DNA of 52,159 nucleotides from Methanobrevibacter sp. (GTDB lineage: Archaea > Methanobacteriota > Methanobacteria > Methanobacteriales > Methanobacteriaceae), in NCBI RefSeq assembly GCF_030539875.1, contig NZ_JAUNXI010000014.1:1-52159 (forward strand), given 5' to 3'. Under the pieces are notes generated by a model. That model searched no databases. It saw only the letters and a program-made list of their open reading frames with translations, and was not told the origin of the DNA. Below, piece by piece: positions 8,269 to 16,236 of the stretch (positions are counted from its first letter, which is position 1; every line of letters begins with the position of its first letter). The translations under genes were made by a program, and so were the position numbers.

Positions 8269-8892
8269 ATGCATATTCCAGATGGCTTATTACCTGTTGA
8301 ACAGGGAATTATTTATTTAGTTATTAGTCTTGTTATTGTTGGCATTTCATTTTATTATGTCTCAAAAAAGACAGATATGGAAAAACGTTTGGTGTTGTCA
8401 GGTGTTTTGACTGCCATTGTAGTGGTTGCCACATCTCTTACAATACCTTCTCCAATGGGCATTCCGATGCATTTCTTTATAATTCCATTAGTTGTACTTA
8501 TTTTAGGCCCATTCAATGCTTCATTAGTTTCCTTTTTAGCACTTTTAGTTCAAGCTCTTGCATTTGGTGAGGGAGGTGTTACCACTTTCGGAGCTAATGT
8601 TTTTGATATGGGAATTATCTTAAGTTTTGTCGTATATGGTGTTTATAAACTATTTTCCAACATCAATGAACGTTTCGCAATTTTTATCTCAACCTTAATG
8701 GGTATTCTTGCAGCCACTTTTGCTCAAATTTTTATTTTAGCTGTTGCAGGCGCATCTAGTTTGAATGTATTGGTTGGAAGTTTATTGCCTTATTATTTGA
8801 TGATTGGAATTATGGAAGGTCTGCTTACTGTTGTTATTTTGGAATTTATTTCAAGAACTAATAATACTATTTTAGAAATTGAGAAGGTTTGA
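8269..8892 (+). CDS. cbiM: CbiM-type S component of a cobalt/nickel ECF transporter (orphan copy)
   Basis: A 207-residue membrane protein that starts with the diagnostic MHIPDG. In CbiM/NikM the free N-terminus and the second-position histidine bind the metal. It has about six to seven hydrophobic segments and conserved ALAFGEGGVTTFGANVFDMG. The family works with CbiQ and CbiO, none of which is next to this copy; a full cbiMNQO set lies at 21.2-23.9 kb and could supply them. Its start follows the stop of the frameshifted Ser-rich gene directly, and it overlaps the next small membrane gene's leader. Cobalt versus nickel cannot be told from sequence here. Confidence 0.9.
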   Translation: MHIPDGLLPVEQGIIYLVISLVIVGISFYYVSKKTDMEKRLVLSGVLTAIVVVATSLTIPSPMGIPMHFFIIPLVVLILGPFNASLVSFLALLVQALAFGEGGVTTFGANVFDMGIILSFVVYGVYKLFSNINERFAIFISTLMGILAATFAQIFILAVAGASSLNVLVGSLLPYYLMIGIMEGLLTVVILEFISRTNNTILEIEKV

Positions 8893-8894
8893 TT

Positions 8895-9386
8895 ATGAAT
8901 GTGAAAATTTATGGGTTGTTAATATTTAGTTTAATATTATTTGTAGGAATTTCCTCGGTCAGTGCACATGGTGCTGATTTGACTGAGGATACGATGATTA
9001 TAGCAAATGATTCAAACGGAATTATAGCCAAGTCCATTGTTGATGATTTGGGATTGGAAGAGATTAAAGTGTATAAATATGTTTCTGATGGTGATGTTGA
9101 ACATCAACTGGAACATGCTTTATCTAATCCAAATAAGAGGATATTGGCTATTTCATATCAGGATACTGTAAACGAGTTTTTAAATAAACATCCTGATTTA
9201 AAAAACAGAATTATTATTAGTGATGATGACAATAATTCCATTGCAGATAATGCTAAAAAATTAGTTGCTATCGATGTTAATTCCAATGATTCAGGTGATT
9301 TTACCACTCCATTAATTGTTGGTCTGATTATTGGAGTATTAATTGGTTTGACTGCCGGAGTTTTCTTAATGAAATACAAAAATTAA
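8895..9386 (+). CDS. Secreted single-anchor membrane protein linked to CbiM
   Basis: A 163-residue protein with an N-terminal signal segment (ending near SSVSAHGAD), an acidic extracellular domain of about 100 residues, and a C-terminal anchor (PLIVGLIIGVLIGLTAGVFLM) with a short basic end. I recognise no family. ATG 8895 is preferred over TTG 8889 because AAGGT lies before it inside the end of cbiM. Topologically it resembles the two-helix CbiN partners of CbiM proteins, with one helix at each end and an outside domain, so it may be a divergent CbiN-like component. That is inference from topology and position. Confidence 0.7.
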   Translation: MNVKIYGLLIFSLILFVGISSVSAHGADLTEDTMIIANDSNGIIAKSIVDDLGLEEIKVYKYVSDGDVEHQLEHALSNPNKRILAISYQDTVNEFLNKHPDLKNRIIISDDDNNSIADNAKKLVAIDVNSNDSGDFTTPLIVGLIIGVLIGLTAGVFLMKYKN

Positions 9387-9406
9387 CTTTTAAGAAAACT
9401 CTCTCC

Positions 9407-9418
9407 TTTTTTTTTTTT
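9407..9418 (+). terminator. Oligo-T terminator
   Basis: A run of twelve T preceded by CTCTCTCC lies 20 bases after the stop of the CbiM-partner gene. Archaeal RNA polymerase terminates on such T-tracts without needing a hairpin. Confidence 0.55.
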
Positions 9419-9564
9419 AAAAATGGGCGTATCTTCCAAAAGCAATTTATTCACATTTTCTTTATTATTGTGTATTTTCAAAAATTAATTTTTGAGTTAT
9501 GGCATTGTTATTTTTTTTCAAAAAATTTTTAAATTTATAAGTTAATAATTATATACTGATTAAG

Positions 9565-9903
9565 ATGAAGCAAGTGATGATTGTTAGAACTGATTTAAAA
9601 ATGGGTAAGGGAAAAATAGCTGCTCAGTGCTGTCATGGGGCTATAGGTTCTTATAAAAAAACCTCTCCTGATAAAATTAAGAAATGGGAAAATGAGGCTT
9701 ATGCTAAGGTTGTTTTAAAGGTTAGCACTTTAGATGAGTTAACAGAGCTTAAAAAATTAGCTGATATAAATGGAATTTCTAATTATTTGGTAGTTGATGC
9801 CGGAAGAACGCAAATACCTACATCAACCGTTACAGTTTTGGCACTCGGTCCTGATGAAGATGAAATACTTGATAGAATCACCGGCGAGTTGAAACTTTTA
9901 TAG
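9565..9903 (+). CDS. pth2: Peptidyl-tRNA hydrolase, Pth2 type
   Basis: A 112-residue archaeal/eukaryal-type peptidyl-tRNA hydrolase, which releases peptides from drop-off peptidyl-tRNAs. The family marks are present: an early MIVRTDLKMGKGKIAAQCCH block, and the C-terminal AGRTQIPTSTVTVLALGP block. The length is typical. The ATG at 9565 has no ribosome site but a TATA-like tract (around 9535-9552) lies just upstream, so the message is probably leaderless. mfnE follows in the same direction after 50 bases. Confidence 0.95.
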   Translation: MKQVMIVRTDLKMGKGKIAAQCCHGAIGSYKKTSPDKIKKWENEAYAKVVLKVSTLDELTELKKLADINGISNYLVVDAGRTQIPTSTVTVLALGPDEDEILDRITGELKLL

Positions 9904-9953
9904 GTAACTGCCGGTTTAATCGAAGCTATTTTTAATTTAATGTGGTTGAAATC

Positions 9954-10616
9954 ATGAGCATAAAACAAGTTGTTAAAATCGGAGGAAGCTTATTTCCAAA
10001 TCATGCAATAAATTTGGCAAAAAAACTTAAAAACACTAATTCACTTATTGTTTTAGGCGGCGGAGAATTTGCTAACTTAATAAGAAGATATGATGGCGAG
10101 ATGGGTTTTTCAGATGAAACCAATCACTGGTGCGCAATTGACTGTATGGATATAATTGCTAAGCTTGTAAATGATAAAGTGGAGTCTGTGAAATTGGCAT
10201 ATTCTATCGAAGATGCAAATGAAATTTCAAATAAGGGTTTTACACCGATATTTGTGGTTTCAGAATTTTTAAGAAGTGAAGATCCATTTGAATGTTCATG
10301 GGATGTTACTTCAGATTCAATTGCAGTTTATATTTCTCATCTTCTAAATGCAAACCTTTTAATAGTAACAAATGTAAATGGAATATATACCCAAGAACCT
10401 AAAGAGCCAGGTTCAACATTCATTAGTAAAATTGATGCAAAAACTTTACTAACTTTTCAGGAGTCATCGATTGATGTGATGTTGCCGTCTCTTTTATTAA
10501 AGTTCGGGACTAATTGTTATGTTGTGAATGGGAAGTACCCTGAAAGGGTTTTATCTTTAATAGATGATAATATAAAGGATTATAACTTCGATTACACACA
10601 AATAATAGGTGATTAA
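9954..10616 (+). CDS. mfnE: MfnE, [5-(aminomethyl)furan-3-yl]methyl phosphate kinase
   Basis: An amino-acid-kinase-fold enzyme of about 220 residues. It phosphorylates the aminomethylfuran phosphate to the diphosphate in methanofuran biosynthesis. The N-terminal VVKIGGSLF and [12 protein letters not shown] are the nucleotide-binding glycine motifs; ITNVNGIYT-like [12 protein letters not shown] is the second-half motif; [12 protein letters not shown] near the end matches the M. jannaschii MJ0458 enzyme as I recall it. Order is also conserved with M. jannaschii, where this gene adjoins aEF1B. GTG 9942 could open the frame, but ATG 9954 fits the homologue start. A generic uridylate-kinase-like function is the alternative. 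Confidence 0.85.
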   Translation: MSIKQVVKIGGSLFPNHAINLAKKLKNTNSLIVLGGGEFANLIRRYDGEMGFSDETNHWCAIDCMDIIAKLVNDKVESVKLAYSIEDANEISNKGFTPIFVVSEFLRSEDPFECSWDVTSDSIAVYISHLLNANLLIVTNVNGIYTQEPKEPGSTFISKIDAKTLLTFQESSIDVMLPSLLLKFGTNCYVVNGKYPERVLSLIDDNIKDYNFDYTQIIGD

Positions 10617-10618
10617 AA

Positions 10619-10780
10619 ATGAGATCTATAGAATGTATTTCATGTAAACAAGAAATTCCATTAACAGGTACATTTGTTGAATTCGAATGTCCTATTTGTG
10701 GAGCAAAAATTGCAAGATGTGAAAAATGCCGTACCTTTGGTCACGGATACAAATGTGAATGTGGTTTTGAAGGACCATAG
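10619..10780 (+). CDS. Small zinc-ribbon protein (53 aa)
   Basis: A 53-residue protein not longer than a double zinc ribbon. Cysteines are arranged as CISC, CPIC, CEKC and CEC, with the last pair just before the end (KCECGFEGP). These short zinc-finger proteins precede the elongation factor 1-beta gene in several methanogens and look like a shrunken RNA-polymerase/translation zinc ribbon. Function is unknown; nucleic-acid or ribosome contact is likely. It begins two bases after mfnE's stop and is followed 22 bases later by aEF1B, so the three are an operon. The stop of mfnE lies within GGTGATTAAAA, which doubles as ribosome site. Confidence 0.88.
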   Translation: MRSIECISCKQEIPLTGTFVEFECPICGAKIARCEKCRTFGHGYKCECGFEGP

Positions 10781-10802
10781 ATTTTAAAATGGGGGAATTA
10801 GA

Positions 10803-11072
10803 ATGGGTGAAGTATTAACCACTATGAAAATTATGCCTGAGAGTCCTGATGTGGATTTGGAAGCTATTAAATCCACTATTGAAAATTCAATGCCTGAAGG
10901 TGCTAAACTCCACGATATTGCTGAAGAACCAATTGCATTTGGTTTAGTGGCTATTATTTTAAACTTCATCACTGAAGATGGTGAAGGTGGATCTGAAGCT
11001 GTTGAAGAAATGGTTCAGGATATTGAAGGCGTTGCAAGTATTGAAATTACTGGCGTAGGAAGATTAATGTAG
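10803..11072 (+). CDS. ef1b: Translation elongation factor 1-beta (aEF1B)
   Basis: An 89-residue guanine-nucleotide exchange factor for aEF1A. It has the full short archaeal form: VLTTMKIMPESPDVDLEAI, then the EEPIAFGLVAIILNF strand-helix, and the EEMVQDIEGVASIEITGVGRLM C-terminus. A GGGGGAATTAGA ribosome site precedes ATG 10803. It is last in the pth2-mfnE-zinc ribbon-aEF1B series and is followed by a hairpin terminator. Confidence 0.96.
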   Translation: MGEVLTTMKIMPESPDVDLEAIKSTIENSMPEGAKLHDIAEEPIAFGLVAIILNFITEDGEGGSEAVEEMVQDIEGVASIEITGVGRLM

Positions 11073-11138
11073 TGACCAAATAGTAGGGGGAAGATTAGTT
11101 TCATATTCTTTCTTCACTAGATTTTATCTAAAATTTGA

Positions 11139-11158
11139 GGTTATTTTTTCAAATAACT
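11139..11158 (+). terminator. Hairpin terminator after aEF1B
   Basis: GGTTATTT (11139-11146) pairs with AAATAACT (11151-11158), with one G-T pair, around a TTTC loop. A T-rich run follows from about 11169. The place, 67 bases after the stop of aEF1B, suits a terminator. Confidence 0.5.
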
Positions 11159-11384
11159 CTCATTGCTTATTTTTTTTAATTATTTTACTTTTTATATTAA
11201 TTTTTTGATTCATTTTTTTAAGTATTATAATACTTTATTCAATTTGTCCGCTGCAGATTTAAGGTTTTCATTAGTGCGATATCATTTTTTGATTTCTTAT
11301 TTACTTTTCATTCAACTGAAAACATTATCTATTTTTAAGCATTGCCTTCATTTAACTGAAAAATATTTTAGGTGTCTGAATTTT

Positions 11385-12344
11385 TTAGTTATCAGATAAT
11401 TGGGTTATGGCTGTTTTTGAGTAAAATCCTTGTGATATGATTAGTGATTCTAGGAATACATTTATGCTGTTTTTTTTAACTGATTTTGGCGTATACTTGT
11501 GTATTTTTCTCATGTTGGGTCCTTGTTTGAGTAATTTGAAAAAATCTTCTATTTTTCCTAGAATCGGTTTGAATTTCTTCCAGTTGTCTATTTTTTTGAA
11601 TAATTCATGTTTTAGATTGTTGTAGAATAGTTTTTACGTTATTATTTTCTTTGTTTGGTTAAATACTTGTAGTGGGTAGGATGATTGGTCATCAAGCTTT
11701 GTTCTGTTGAAATTTTCTTTTGGAAAAATAAAATGAACAATTTTGTATTTGCTGATTCATAATTGGTAGTTTTTATAGCTGCAATAACATTTGTCGAAAA
11801 TTATTGTGTCTCCTTTTTGGATTATTCGTCTTTTTTGTTGAGTTTCCATAATTTCGTCAAAGTTTGGCATCGTTTGGGCTCAGGAGTGGATTAAAATGCA
11901 AACAGGATTCATACTATCAAAATCAATGACAACTGTTGCTTTAAATCAAATATAAAATCCTTTGAAGGATTAATAACTTCATTTTAAATTCAATTATTTG
12001 GGATGTTCTTTTCTCTTTTTATTTCTGTGAAAATTAAAATCCAAGTTCGCTGGTGTTGTATCGACAATAAAAATCTTTTTTTCTCTTCTTTTCACACGAT
12101 TTCTTGAATTTAAAATACTCACGAAGCTTTTCTTTTGATTCAAGCTCACTCAATATGATGGAATGTCCAAACCAAATAACATGTGGATAAATATGATTTT
12201 AAAAACAAATACTTGATTATCCAAATTTTTAAATCCAAATGAAGCTAAAATTTTAAAAGTTTATCCGGAATTCATAATTTTAAATATTTCTTTCAACAAA
12301 GTATAATTTGGGTCTCTAATATCTAAATCTGATATATGTTTCAT
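11385..12344 (-). pseudogene. Decayed DDE-type transposase (insertion sequence remnant)
   Basis: Reading leftward from ATG 12344, the protein starts MKHISDLDIRDPNYTLLKEI. It then meets at least five stops and frameshifts, yet protein sense can be followed nearly to a stop at 11385. A mid-region KIFIVDTTPANLDFNF resembles the first catalytic aspartate region of DDE transposases, and FKATVVIDFDSMNPVCILIHS the second. An end piece reads NVFLESLIISQGFYS. Full length would be about 310 residues. M. smithii carries an element called ISM1, a candidate family, but I cannot confirm identity. I could not find its terminal repeats. The gene is clearly inactive. Confidence 0.75.
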
Positions 12345-12551
12345 TTTTATACCTAAATAAATAAATGTATTGCATAATATTTAAATTTACATATATTGAG
12401 GTATTTTTTAATAAAATTAAATCAAATTACACGGTATTTTTACAAATCACCACGAATCAGTAAGAAAAATAAAACATATTGTGCCGAATTTTAACCAGAA
12501 TAATTCAGGCTCCTAATGGCTATTGATTATTATAAATTGATTATAAATTTT

Positions 12552-12575
12552 TTAGGTTAACCAAAATATTTATAT
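12552..12575 (+). promoter_or_regulatory. Iron-box-like half palindrome overlapping TATA box of the microprotein gene
   Basis: TTAGGTTAACCAAA (12552-12565) contains the perfect core GGTTAACC and runs into the TATA-like AATATTTATAT at 12565-12575. The left half equals that of the TTAGG-N4-CCTAA sites seen at feoB. Overlap with the factor-B/TATA region fits repression. DtxR-family control is inferred from similarity to known iron boxes. Confidence 0.5.
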
Positions 12576-12611
12576 GTCTGTTGATGTAATATAAGAAATA
12601 GCGATAAAAAA

Positions 12612-12625
12612 TTAGGCAAACCTAA
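12612..12625 (+). promoter_or_regulatory. TTAGG-N4-CCTAA palindrome, candidate iron-regulator operator
   Basis: TTAGGCAAACCTAA sits about 37 bases after the TATA box and 147 bases before the microprotein start. It has the same arms and spacing as TTAGGTTTACCTAA at feoB. DtxR/IdeR/SirR-type iron repressors bind sites of this form. Confidence 0.55.
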
Positions 12626-12700
12626 AAATCTAATTTATTATTGCTGTTGTTAAATTAGTGTAAAATGTTCTAATTTGATGTATAATATGACTACTCTCAA

Positions 12701-12731
12701 GAAATTAAATATGATTTTCATATTTAATTTC
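12701..12731 (+). promoter_or_regulatory. Perfect 14-bp hairpin in the microprotein leader
   Basis: GAAATTAAATATGA (12701-12714) and TCATATTTAATTTC (12718-12731) are exact inverted copies with a TTT loop. It lies in the predicted 5' untranslated region, 40 bases before the start codon. It could be a leader stem, an attenuator or a protein-binding site. No T-run follows closely, so it is not a clear terminator. Confidence 0.55.
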
Positions 12732-12771
12732 AAAAATTTAAAGATTATATTTCATAATGGAGGATAAGAAA

Positions 12772-12870
12772 ATGTCAAATAAACCAAAATGTTGTTCAAC
12801 TGATACAAAGAAGAAAAAAAGCATTTTAAAAAAAATATGGTGCTTATTTTTCGGATGTAACTGTCATTAA
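12772..12870 (+). CDS. 32-residue Cys-rich microprotein, candidate iron regulon member
   Basis: A very short protein, MSNKPKCCSTDTKKKK at the start and WCLFFGCNCH at the end, 32 residues. A strong GGAGGA ribosome site lies eight bases before ATG 12772, which argues that it is translated. It has a CC pair near the start, then five lysines out of six residues in a basic middle, then a hydrophobic turn and a C-terminal CxCH that could bind metal. Its promoter holds the same palindromes as feoB. I recognise no family. Known FeoB-associated Cys-rich small proteins have an N-terminal helix and differ. Function in iron handling is inferred from regulation only. Confidence 0.6.
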   Translation: MSNKPKCCSTDTKKKKSILKKIWCLFFGCNCH

Positions 12871-12888
12871 ATACAAATTATCTTTTTT

Positions 12889-13800
12889 TTAGATTTTCGG
12901 CTCTAATTTTTTAATGAACACTCCCATAAAAATCACGACTGACGGGAAAAACAGCCCATAAATTATGAGCAATAAATCTGATGAAATTACATCTCCCATA
13001 ACTGTTGAGCCTGCCATTAGCATTATTAAACTAATCACCGGTGTTAGGATTGCAATAAATGTGTAAATTAAAATAAATGAGTTTAATTTCTGAGAATATT
13101 CTTTTAATTTAATCTGCATATCAAAAGAAATATCGCTGGCTATTATATCTAGGCTGTTGGAAAGGTTTCCGCCTACTCTTAATGTGCTGACAATCTGATG
13201 TATTGCTCTTGTAAGTCCTTCGGATTTGACTCTGCCGGACATTTCAAGCAATGAATCCTCAGTGGATTTGCCAAATTTAATTTCTTCTAAAACTCTATTG
13301 AATTCTCTTGAAAGGGATCCATAATCTGCATTTTTAATTGTTGCTAATGTATCGTGAAGACCTTTTCCGGATTTCAGTTCAATCCCAATGTGCCTTAATG
13401 CATAAGGCAGTTCCTGGTTTAAATCAGAATAACTTTGCTGCTGTCGGATTTGGGGATAATAAAAAACTAAAATATAAAGCATCAGCATTAGTGTGAAAAA
13501 TATTCCGGATAGTTCCCAACTTGCAAATAACGGTAATAATAGAGATATTATAATTATTGTTCCAATAAGTTTCTTATTTAGCAAATATGGAATTAGGAAT
13601 TCTCTTATCCTATTAATCTGATCGTCTTCGTTTTGGGACAATTTTATATCTCTTTGCAGATTTAGTTTTTCGGATATTCCTGAATTAATTTCAGGTGCTT
13701 CAAGTTCAATTTGCCTAAATGATATGTTTTTTAAAAAACTGATAAGGTTGATTGTCAGTTCTCCCACAGCTATGAAAAGTTCTTTTAAAATGGGAATCAC
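12889..13800 (-). CDS. Type II secretion F / TadC-like membrane platform protein
   Basis: A 303-residue membrane protein of the T2SF/TadC family, the inner-membrane platform that works with a secretion ATPase to build type IV-like pili. Hydrophobic pairs lie near residues 76-110 and 240-295. The conserved cytoplasmic loop has LRHIGIELKSGKGLHDTLA, and the later EGLTRAIHQIVSTLRVGGNLSNSLD. It begins with GTG exactly at the end of the ATPase gene (stop 13801-13803), so translation is coupled. No pilin or prepilin peptidase gene is adjacent. The substrate is unknown. Confidence 0.85.
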   Translation of the reverse strand: MIPILKELFIAVGELTINLISFLKNISFRQIELEAPEINSGISEKLNLQRDIKLSQNEDDQINRIREFLIPYLLNKKLIGTIIIISLLLPLFASWELSGIFFTLMLMLYILVFYYPQIRQQQSYSDLNQELPYALRHIGIELKSGKGLHDTLATIKNADYGSLSREFNRVLEEIKFGKSTEDSLLEMSGRVKSEGLTRAIHQIVSTLRVGGNLSNSLDIIASDISFDMQIKLKEYSQKLNSFILIYTFIAILTPVISLIMLMAGSTVMGDVISSDLLLIIYGLFFPSVVIFMGVFIKKLEPKI

Positions 13801-15207
13801 CTATCGGATAATTTTATTTAGAACTTTTTCAGGGTCTTTATAATAAAGTTCTAAAATTGCATTAACCTCTTTAACAGAACGGATATTAAAGTTTATCATG
13901 TGTTTTAAAACTAATTCCCGCTTTTCCACTTCACGGTATAGCTCATTAATTGAAATTCCGCTTAGATTTGCAATTTGGGATAATGTTTTACTGCTTATGC
14001 CGACATTGTCGATTGTATCTGTTTCGGGATTCCACTGAAATATTTTGTTTAATTGAATTACTCCCTCTTCAATTCCAACTACTTCTGCCACTTCGCTAAT
14101 CCTCCTATAGGATACTCCGGAGGGGGTGTAAATTCTATTTTGCATTATTATAAAGTCGATGGCCTGTATCATTATTTCCGGAACGGACATCGGTTCATTT
14201 GTAAGTCTTGTTATTGTCTCTCTCGCATCATTGGAGTGTAGGGTTCCAAATCCTGAATGGCCGGTATTCAGTGCAGTAAATAATGTTATGGCTTCTTCTG
14301 CTCTTACTTCTCCTACAATTATTCTGTCCGGGCGCTGCCTTAGAGAATTTTTAACAAGGTCGTTCATTGTTAATTCCCCTTTATTTTCTACATTTGCCGG
14401 ACGTGTTTCCATTCTGATTACATGTTCATGGGGGATTTGAAGTTCCAATGTGTCTTCTATCGTTATTATTCTTTCTTTTGGGTTGATGAAGGCTGAAAGA
14501 GCATTGAGTGTTGTTGTTTTTCCTGAACTTGTTCCTCCGGATATGATTGCATTTGCAGATTTAATGCCGAGCCCGTCAATGCATAACCAGAAGAATGCCG
14601 CAAGCTCAATTGAAATCGTCTTTGAATTTATCAAATCAATTATTGTAAGGGGATCCTTTCTAAATTTTCTTATGGTAAGTGATGGGCCGTCGGCTGAAAT
14701 GGGTGGTATTGTGGCGTTTATTCTTGACCCGTCAATTAACCTTCCATCTAAAATCGGAGACTCCTTGTCGATTCTTCTATTGATCTGTCTTGCAATGGAA
14801 TCTATTAGATTCATAAGTTCTTGTTCGTTGTTAAATTGGATGTTTGTCTTCATCATTCCGTATTTTCTGTGATAAACATATACAGGTTTTTTTATCCCGA
14901 TTATCATAATCTCTTCTAAATCATCATCTTGGATTAATGGGTCGATTTCTCCGTATCCGATAATGTCTCTAAGCAACTTTCGCGATAGGTTGTCTAAATA
15001 TTTTTTAGTAGTGTTTTGAGTGTCTAATCTTTCAAATAAAAAGTTTTTGATGTTGTTTAATATTTTCTCTTCACTTACCTGAAAGTTTTCTCCGGAGGAT
15101 ATTGCCAAATCGACTAGGTTTTCTCTAATTTCGCTCAGGATAACTTTTTCTTCGGATGTGTAATTTTGTTTAGTGATGTCATATTGAGGTATTATTTCCT
15201 TGTTCAT
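13801..15207 (-). CDS. tadA: Tad/CpaF-type secretion or pilus ATPase
   Basis: A 468-residue GspE-superfamily ATPase. An N-terminal domain (about 1-110) is followed by the CpaF core: [12 protein letters not shown], Walker [17 protein letters not shown] near residue 220, an Asp box IEDTLEL, Walker [12 protein letters not shown], and the His box [12 protein letters not shown]. This powers assembly of type IV-like pili or secretion. The C-terminal 60 residues look like a short helical add-on. GGTGG precedes ATG 15207. It pairs with a single TadC-like gene rather than the bacterial TadB/TadC pair. Its upstream region holds an AGTAWTACT palindrome between TATA and start. Confidence 0.9.
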   Translation of the reverse strand: MNKEIIPQYDITKQNYTSEEKVILSEIRENLVDLAISSGENFQVSEEKILNNIKNFLFERLDTQNTTKKYLDNLSRKLLRDIIGYGEIDPLIQDDDLEEIMIIGIKKPVYVYHRKYGMMKTNIQFNNEQELMNLIDSIARQINRRIDKESPILDGRLIDGSRINATIPPISADGPSLTIRKFRKDPLTIIDLINSKTISIELAAFFWLCIDGLGIKSANAIISGGTSSGKTTTLNALSAFINPKERIITIEDTLELQIPHEHVIRMETRPANVENKGELTMNDLVKNSLRQRPDRIIVGEVRAEEAITLFTALNTGHSGFGTLHSNDARETITRLTNEPMSVPEIMIQAIDFIIMQNRIYTPSGVSYRRISEVAEVVGIEEGVIQLNKIFQWNPETDTIDNVGISSKTLSQIANLSGISINELYREVEKRELVLKHMINFNIRSVKEVNAILELYYKDPEKVLNKIIR

Positions 15208-15245
15208 TTTTCCACCGAGGGGGATTTTTAATTACACTTAGAGTT

Positions 15246-15256
15246 TAGTAATACTA
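15246..15256 (-). promoter_or_regulatory. TAGTAATACTA element at the Tad-like operon
   Basis: TAGTAATACTA lies 39 bases before the ATPase start. The leftward TATA box (ACTATATAAGT on the minus strand, about 15258-15268) is directly beside it, so the element sits between TATA and the expected start of transcription. The same nonamer occurs at cbiM and hmd. A shared regulator is inferred. Confidence 0.45.
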
Positions 15257-15339
15257 ACTTATATAGTTTTTATTACTTATCCCATCACAATTATTATTAT
15301 AATCCAATTATAAAAGTTTACATAATTATGGTGTTTTTT

Positions 15340-16236
15340 ATGATAGATTTGGATGAAAAAATTAAACAGTTAAACGAGTGTGAAAAATGCAGAGATGTTC
15401 AGATAAAAAAATTTTCTCCTTTAAAGGATTTAATAGACTTTGATGCGCTTGACGGAGAGTATATGAAATGTGAATGTGGAAAAAGACCTCTTGATATTGT
15501 CATGAGCCATATCCTAAAAATAATGATTGAGGAAGGGATTGCTCCACAAAAAGCCACATTAAGGCGCAATTCTCCGGTGCCTCTGTCTAATTTTTATTAT
15601 AGCGGCCTAAATCCTCAGTTCATTGGGGAAGATGCATTAATACTTCTCCACTCTGATTTTACAAAAATGGTTGCTTCAAGACTGTTTAATGAAGTTCCCG
15701 AAGTTGTCTGCGTTTTAAAGGGAAGTCCCCAAACTCCTGTTGGGCAATTTGACAAAGATTCCAAAATCAATCATTTTGAAATTCTTGTAGGCAGAGACGA
15801 GCAAATAAACGTCATGAGGACATTGCTGGAGGATAAAATTGCTTTAGTAAAAAATCAGTCTAAACACCATATAGAAGTGGCGATGACCACAGAGGAAAAA
15901 CTACTGAGGCTGCACAACTATCTGGATAATAATAAAATTAACAGGGGAATAGCTATTGATGCAATGTGCGGTTTGGGAGCTCTTGGAATTTATTTGCTTA
16001 AATGGGGTTTTAAAAAGGTAATTTTTAATGATGTTAATCCTGAAATGATTGAAAACCTCAAGAAAAATCTTGAATTAAATAATATCACTGAAGGATATGA
16101 AATATTCAACGAATCTTTTGAAGATTTGAAAGCGGAACATGCTGATTTGTGCATAATAGATGCATTTCCTGGTGCAGATACTTCAGATATTCTTGAAAAG
16201 GCAGAAAAAATTGCAGACAATGTAATCATTATCTAA
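15340..16236 (+). CDS. SAM-dependent methyltransferase, archaeal type
   Basis: A protein of about 298 residues with an unusual N-terminus and a C-terminal class I methyltransferase fold. The N-terminal part has two CxxC-like sets (CEKC near residue 13, then CECG near residue 47), possibly zinc-binding. Motif I is IAIDAMCGLGALGIYLL at about residue 210, followed by VIFNDVNPEMIENLKKN and CIIDAFPG. This looks like RNA-type methyltransferases, but the acceptor is unknown. GGTG before ATG 15340 supports that start over 15328. Its stop shares the bases CTAA with the convergent TctA-like gene. Confidence 0.75.
   Translation: MIDLDEKIKQLNECEKCRDVQIKKFSPLKDLIDFDALDGEYMKCECGKRPLDIVMSHILKIMIEEGIAPQKATLRRNSPVPLSNFYYSGLNPQFIGEDALILLHSDFTKMVASRLFNEVPEVVCVLKGSPQTPVGQFDKDSKINHFEILVGRDEQINVMRTLLEDKIALVKNQSKHHIEVAMTTEEKLLRLHNYLDNNKINRGIAIDAMCGLGALGIYLLKWGFKKVIFNDVNPEMIENLKKNLELNNITEGYEIFNESFEDLKAEHADLCIIDAFPGADTSDILEKAEKIADNVIII

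Noticed and set aside
11220-11235. AAGTATTATAATACTT palindrome as a further copy of the nickel-type box
   Set aside because: It lacks the AGTAWTACT core, lies downstream of the aEF1B terminator with no gene start following, and could arise by chance in AT-rich sequence.
11163-11625. Plus-strand frames of 62-78 codons
   Set aside because: They are Phe/Leu-rich, lack ribosome sites and lie opposite or beside the decayed transposase, which explains the coding-like pattern on the other strand.
12483-12510. GCCGAATT / AATTCAGGC imperfect hairpin
   Set aside because: It has a bulge and no T-run, and there is no gene end close by; not enough to call a terminator or RNA.
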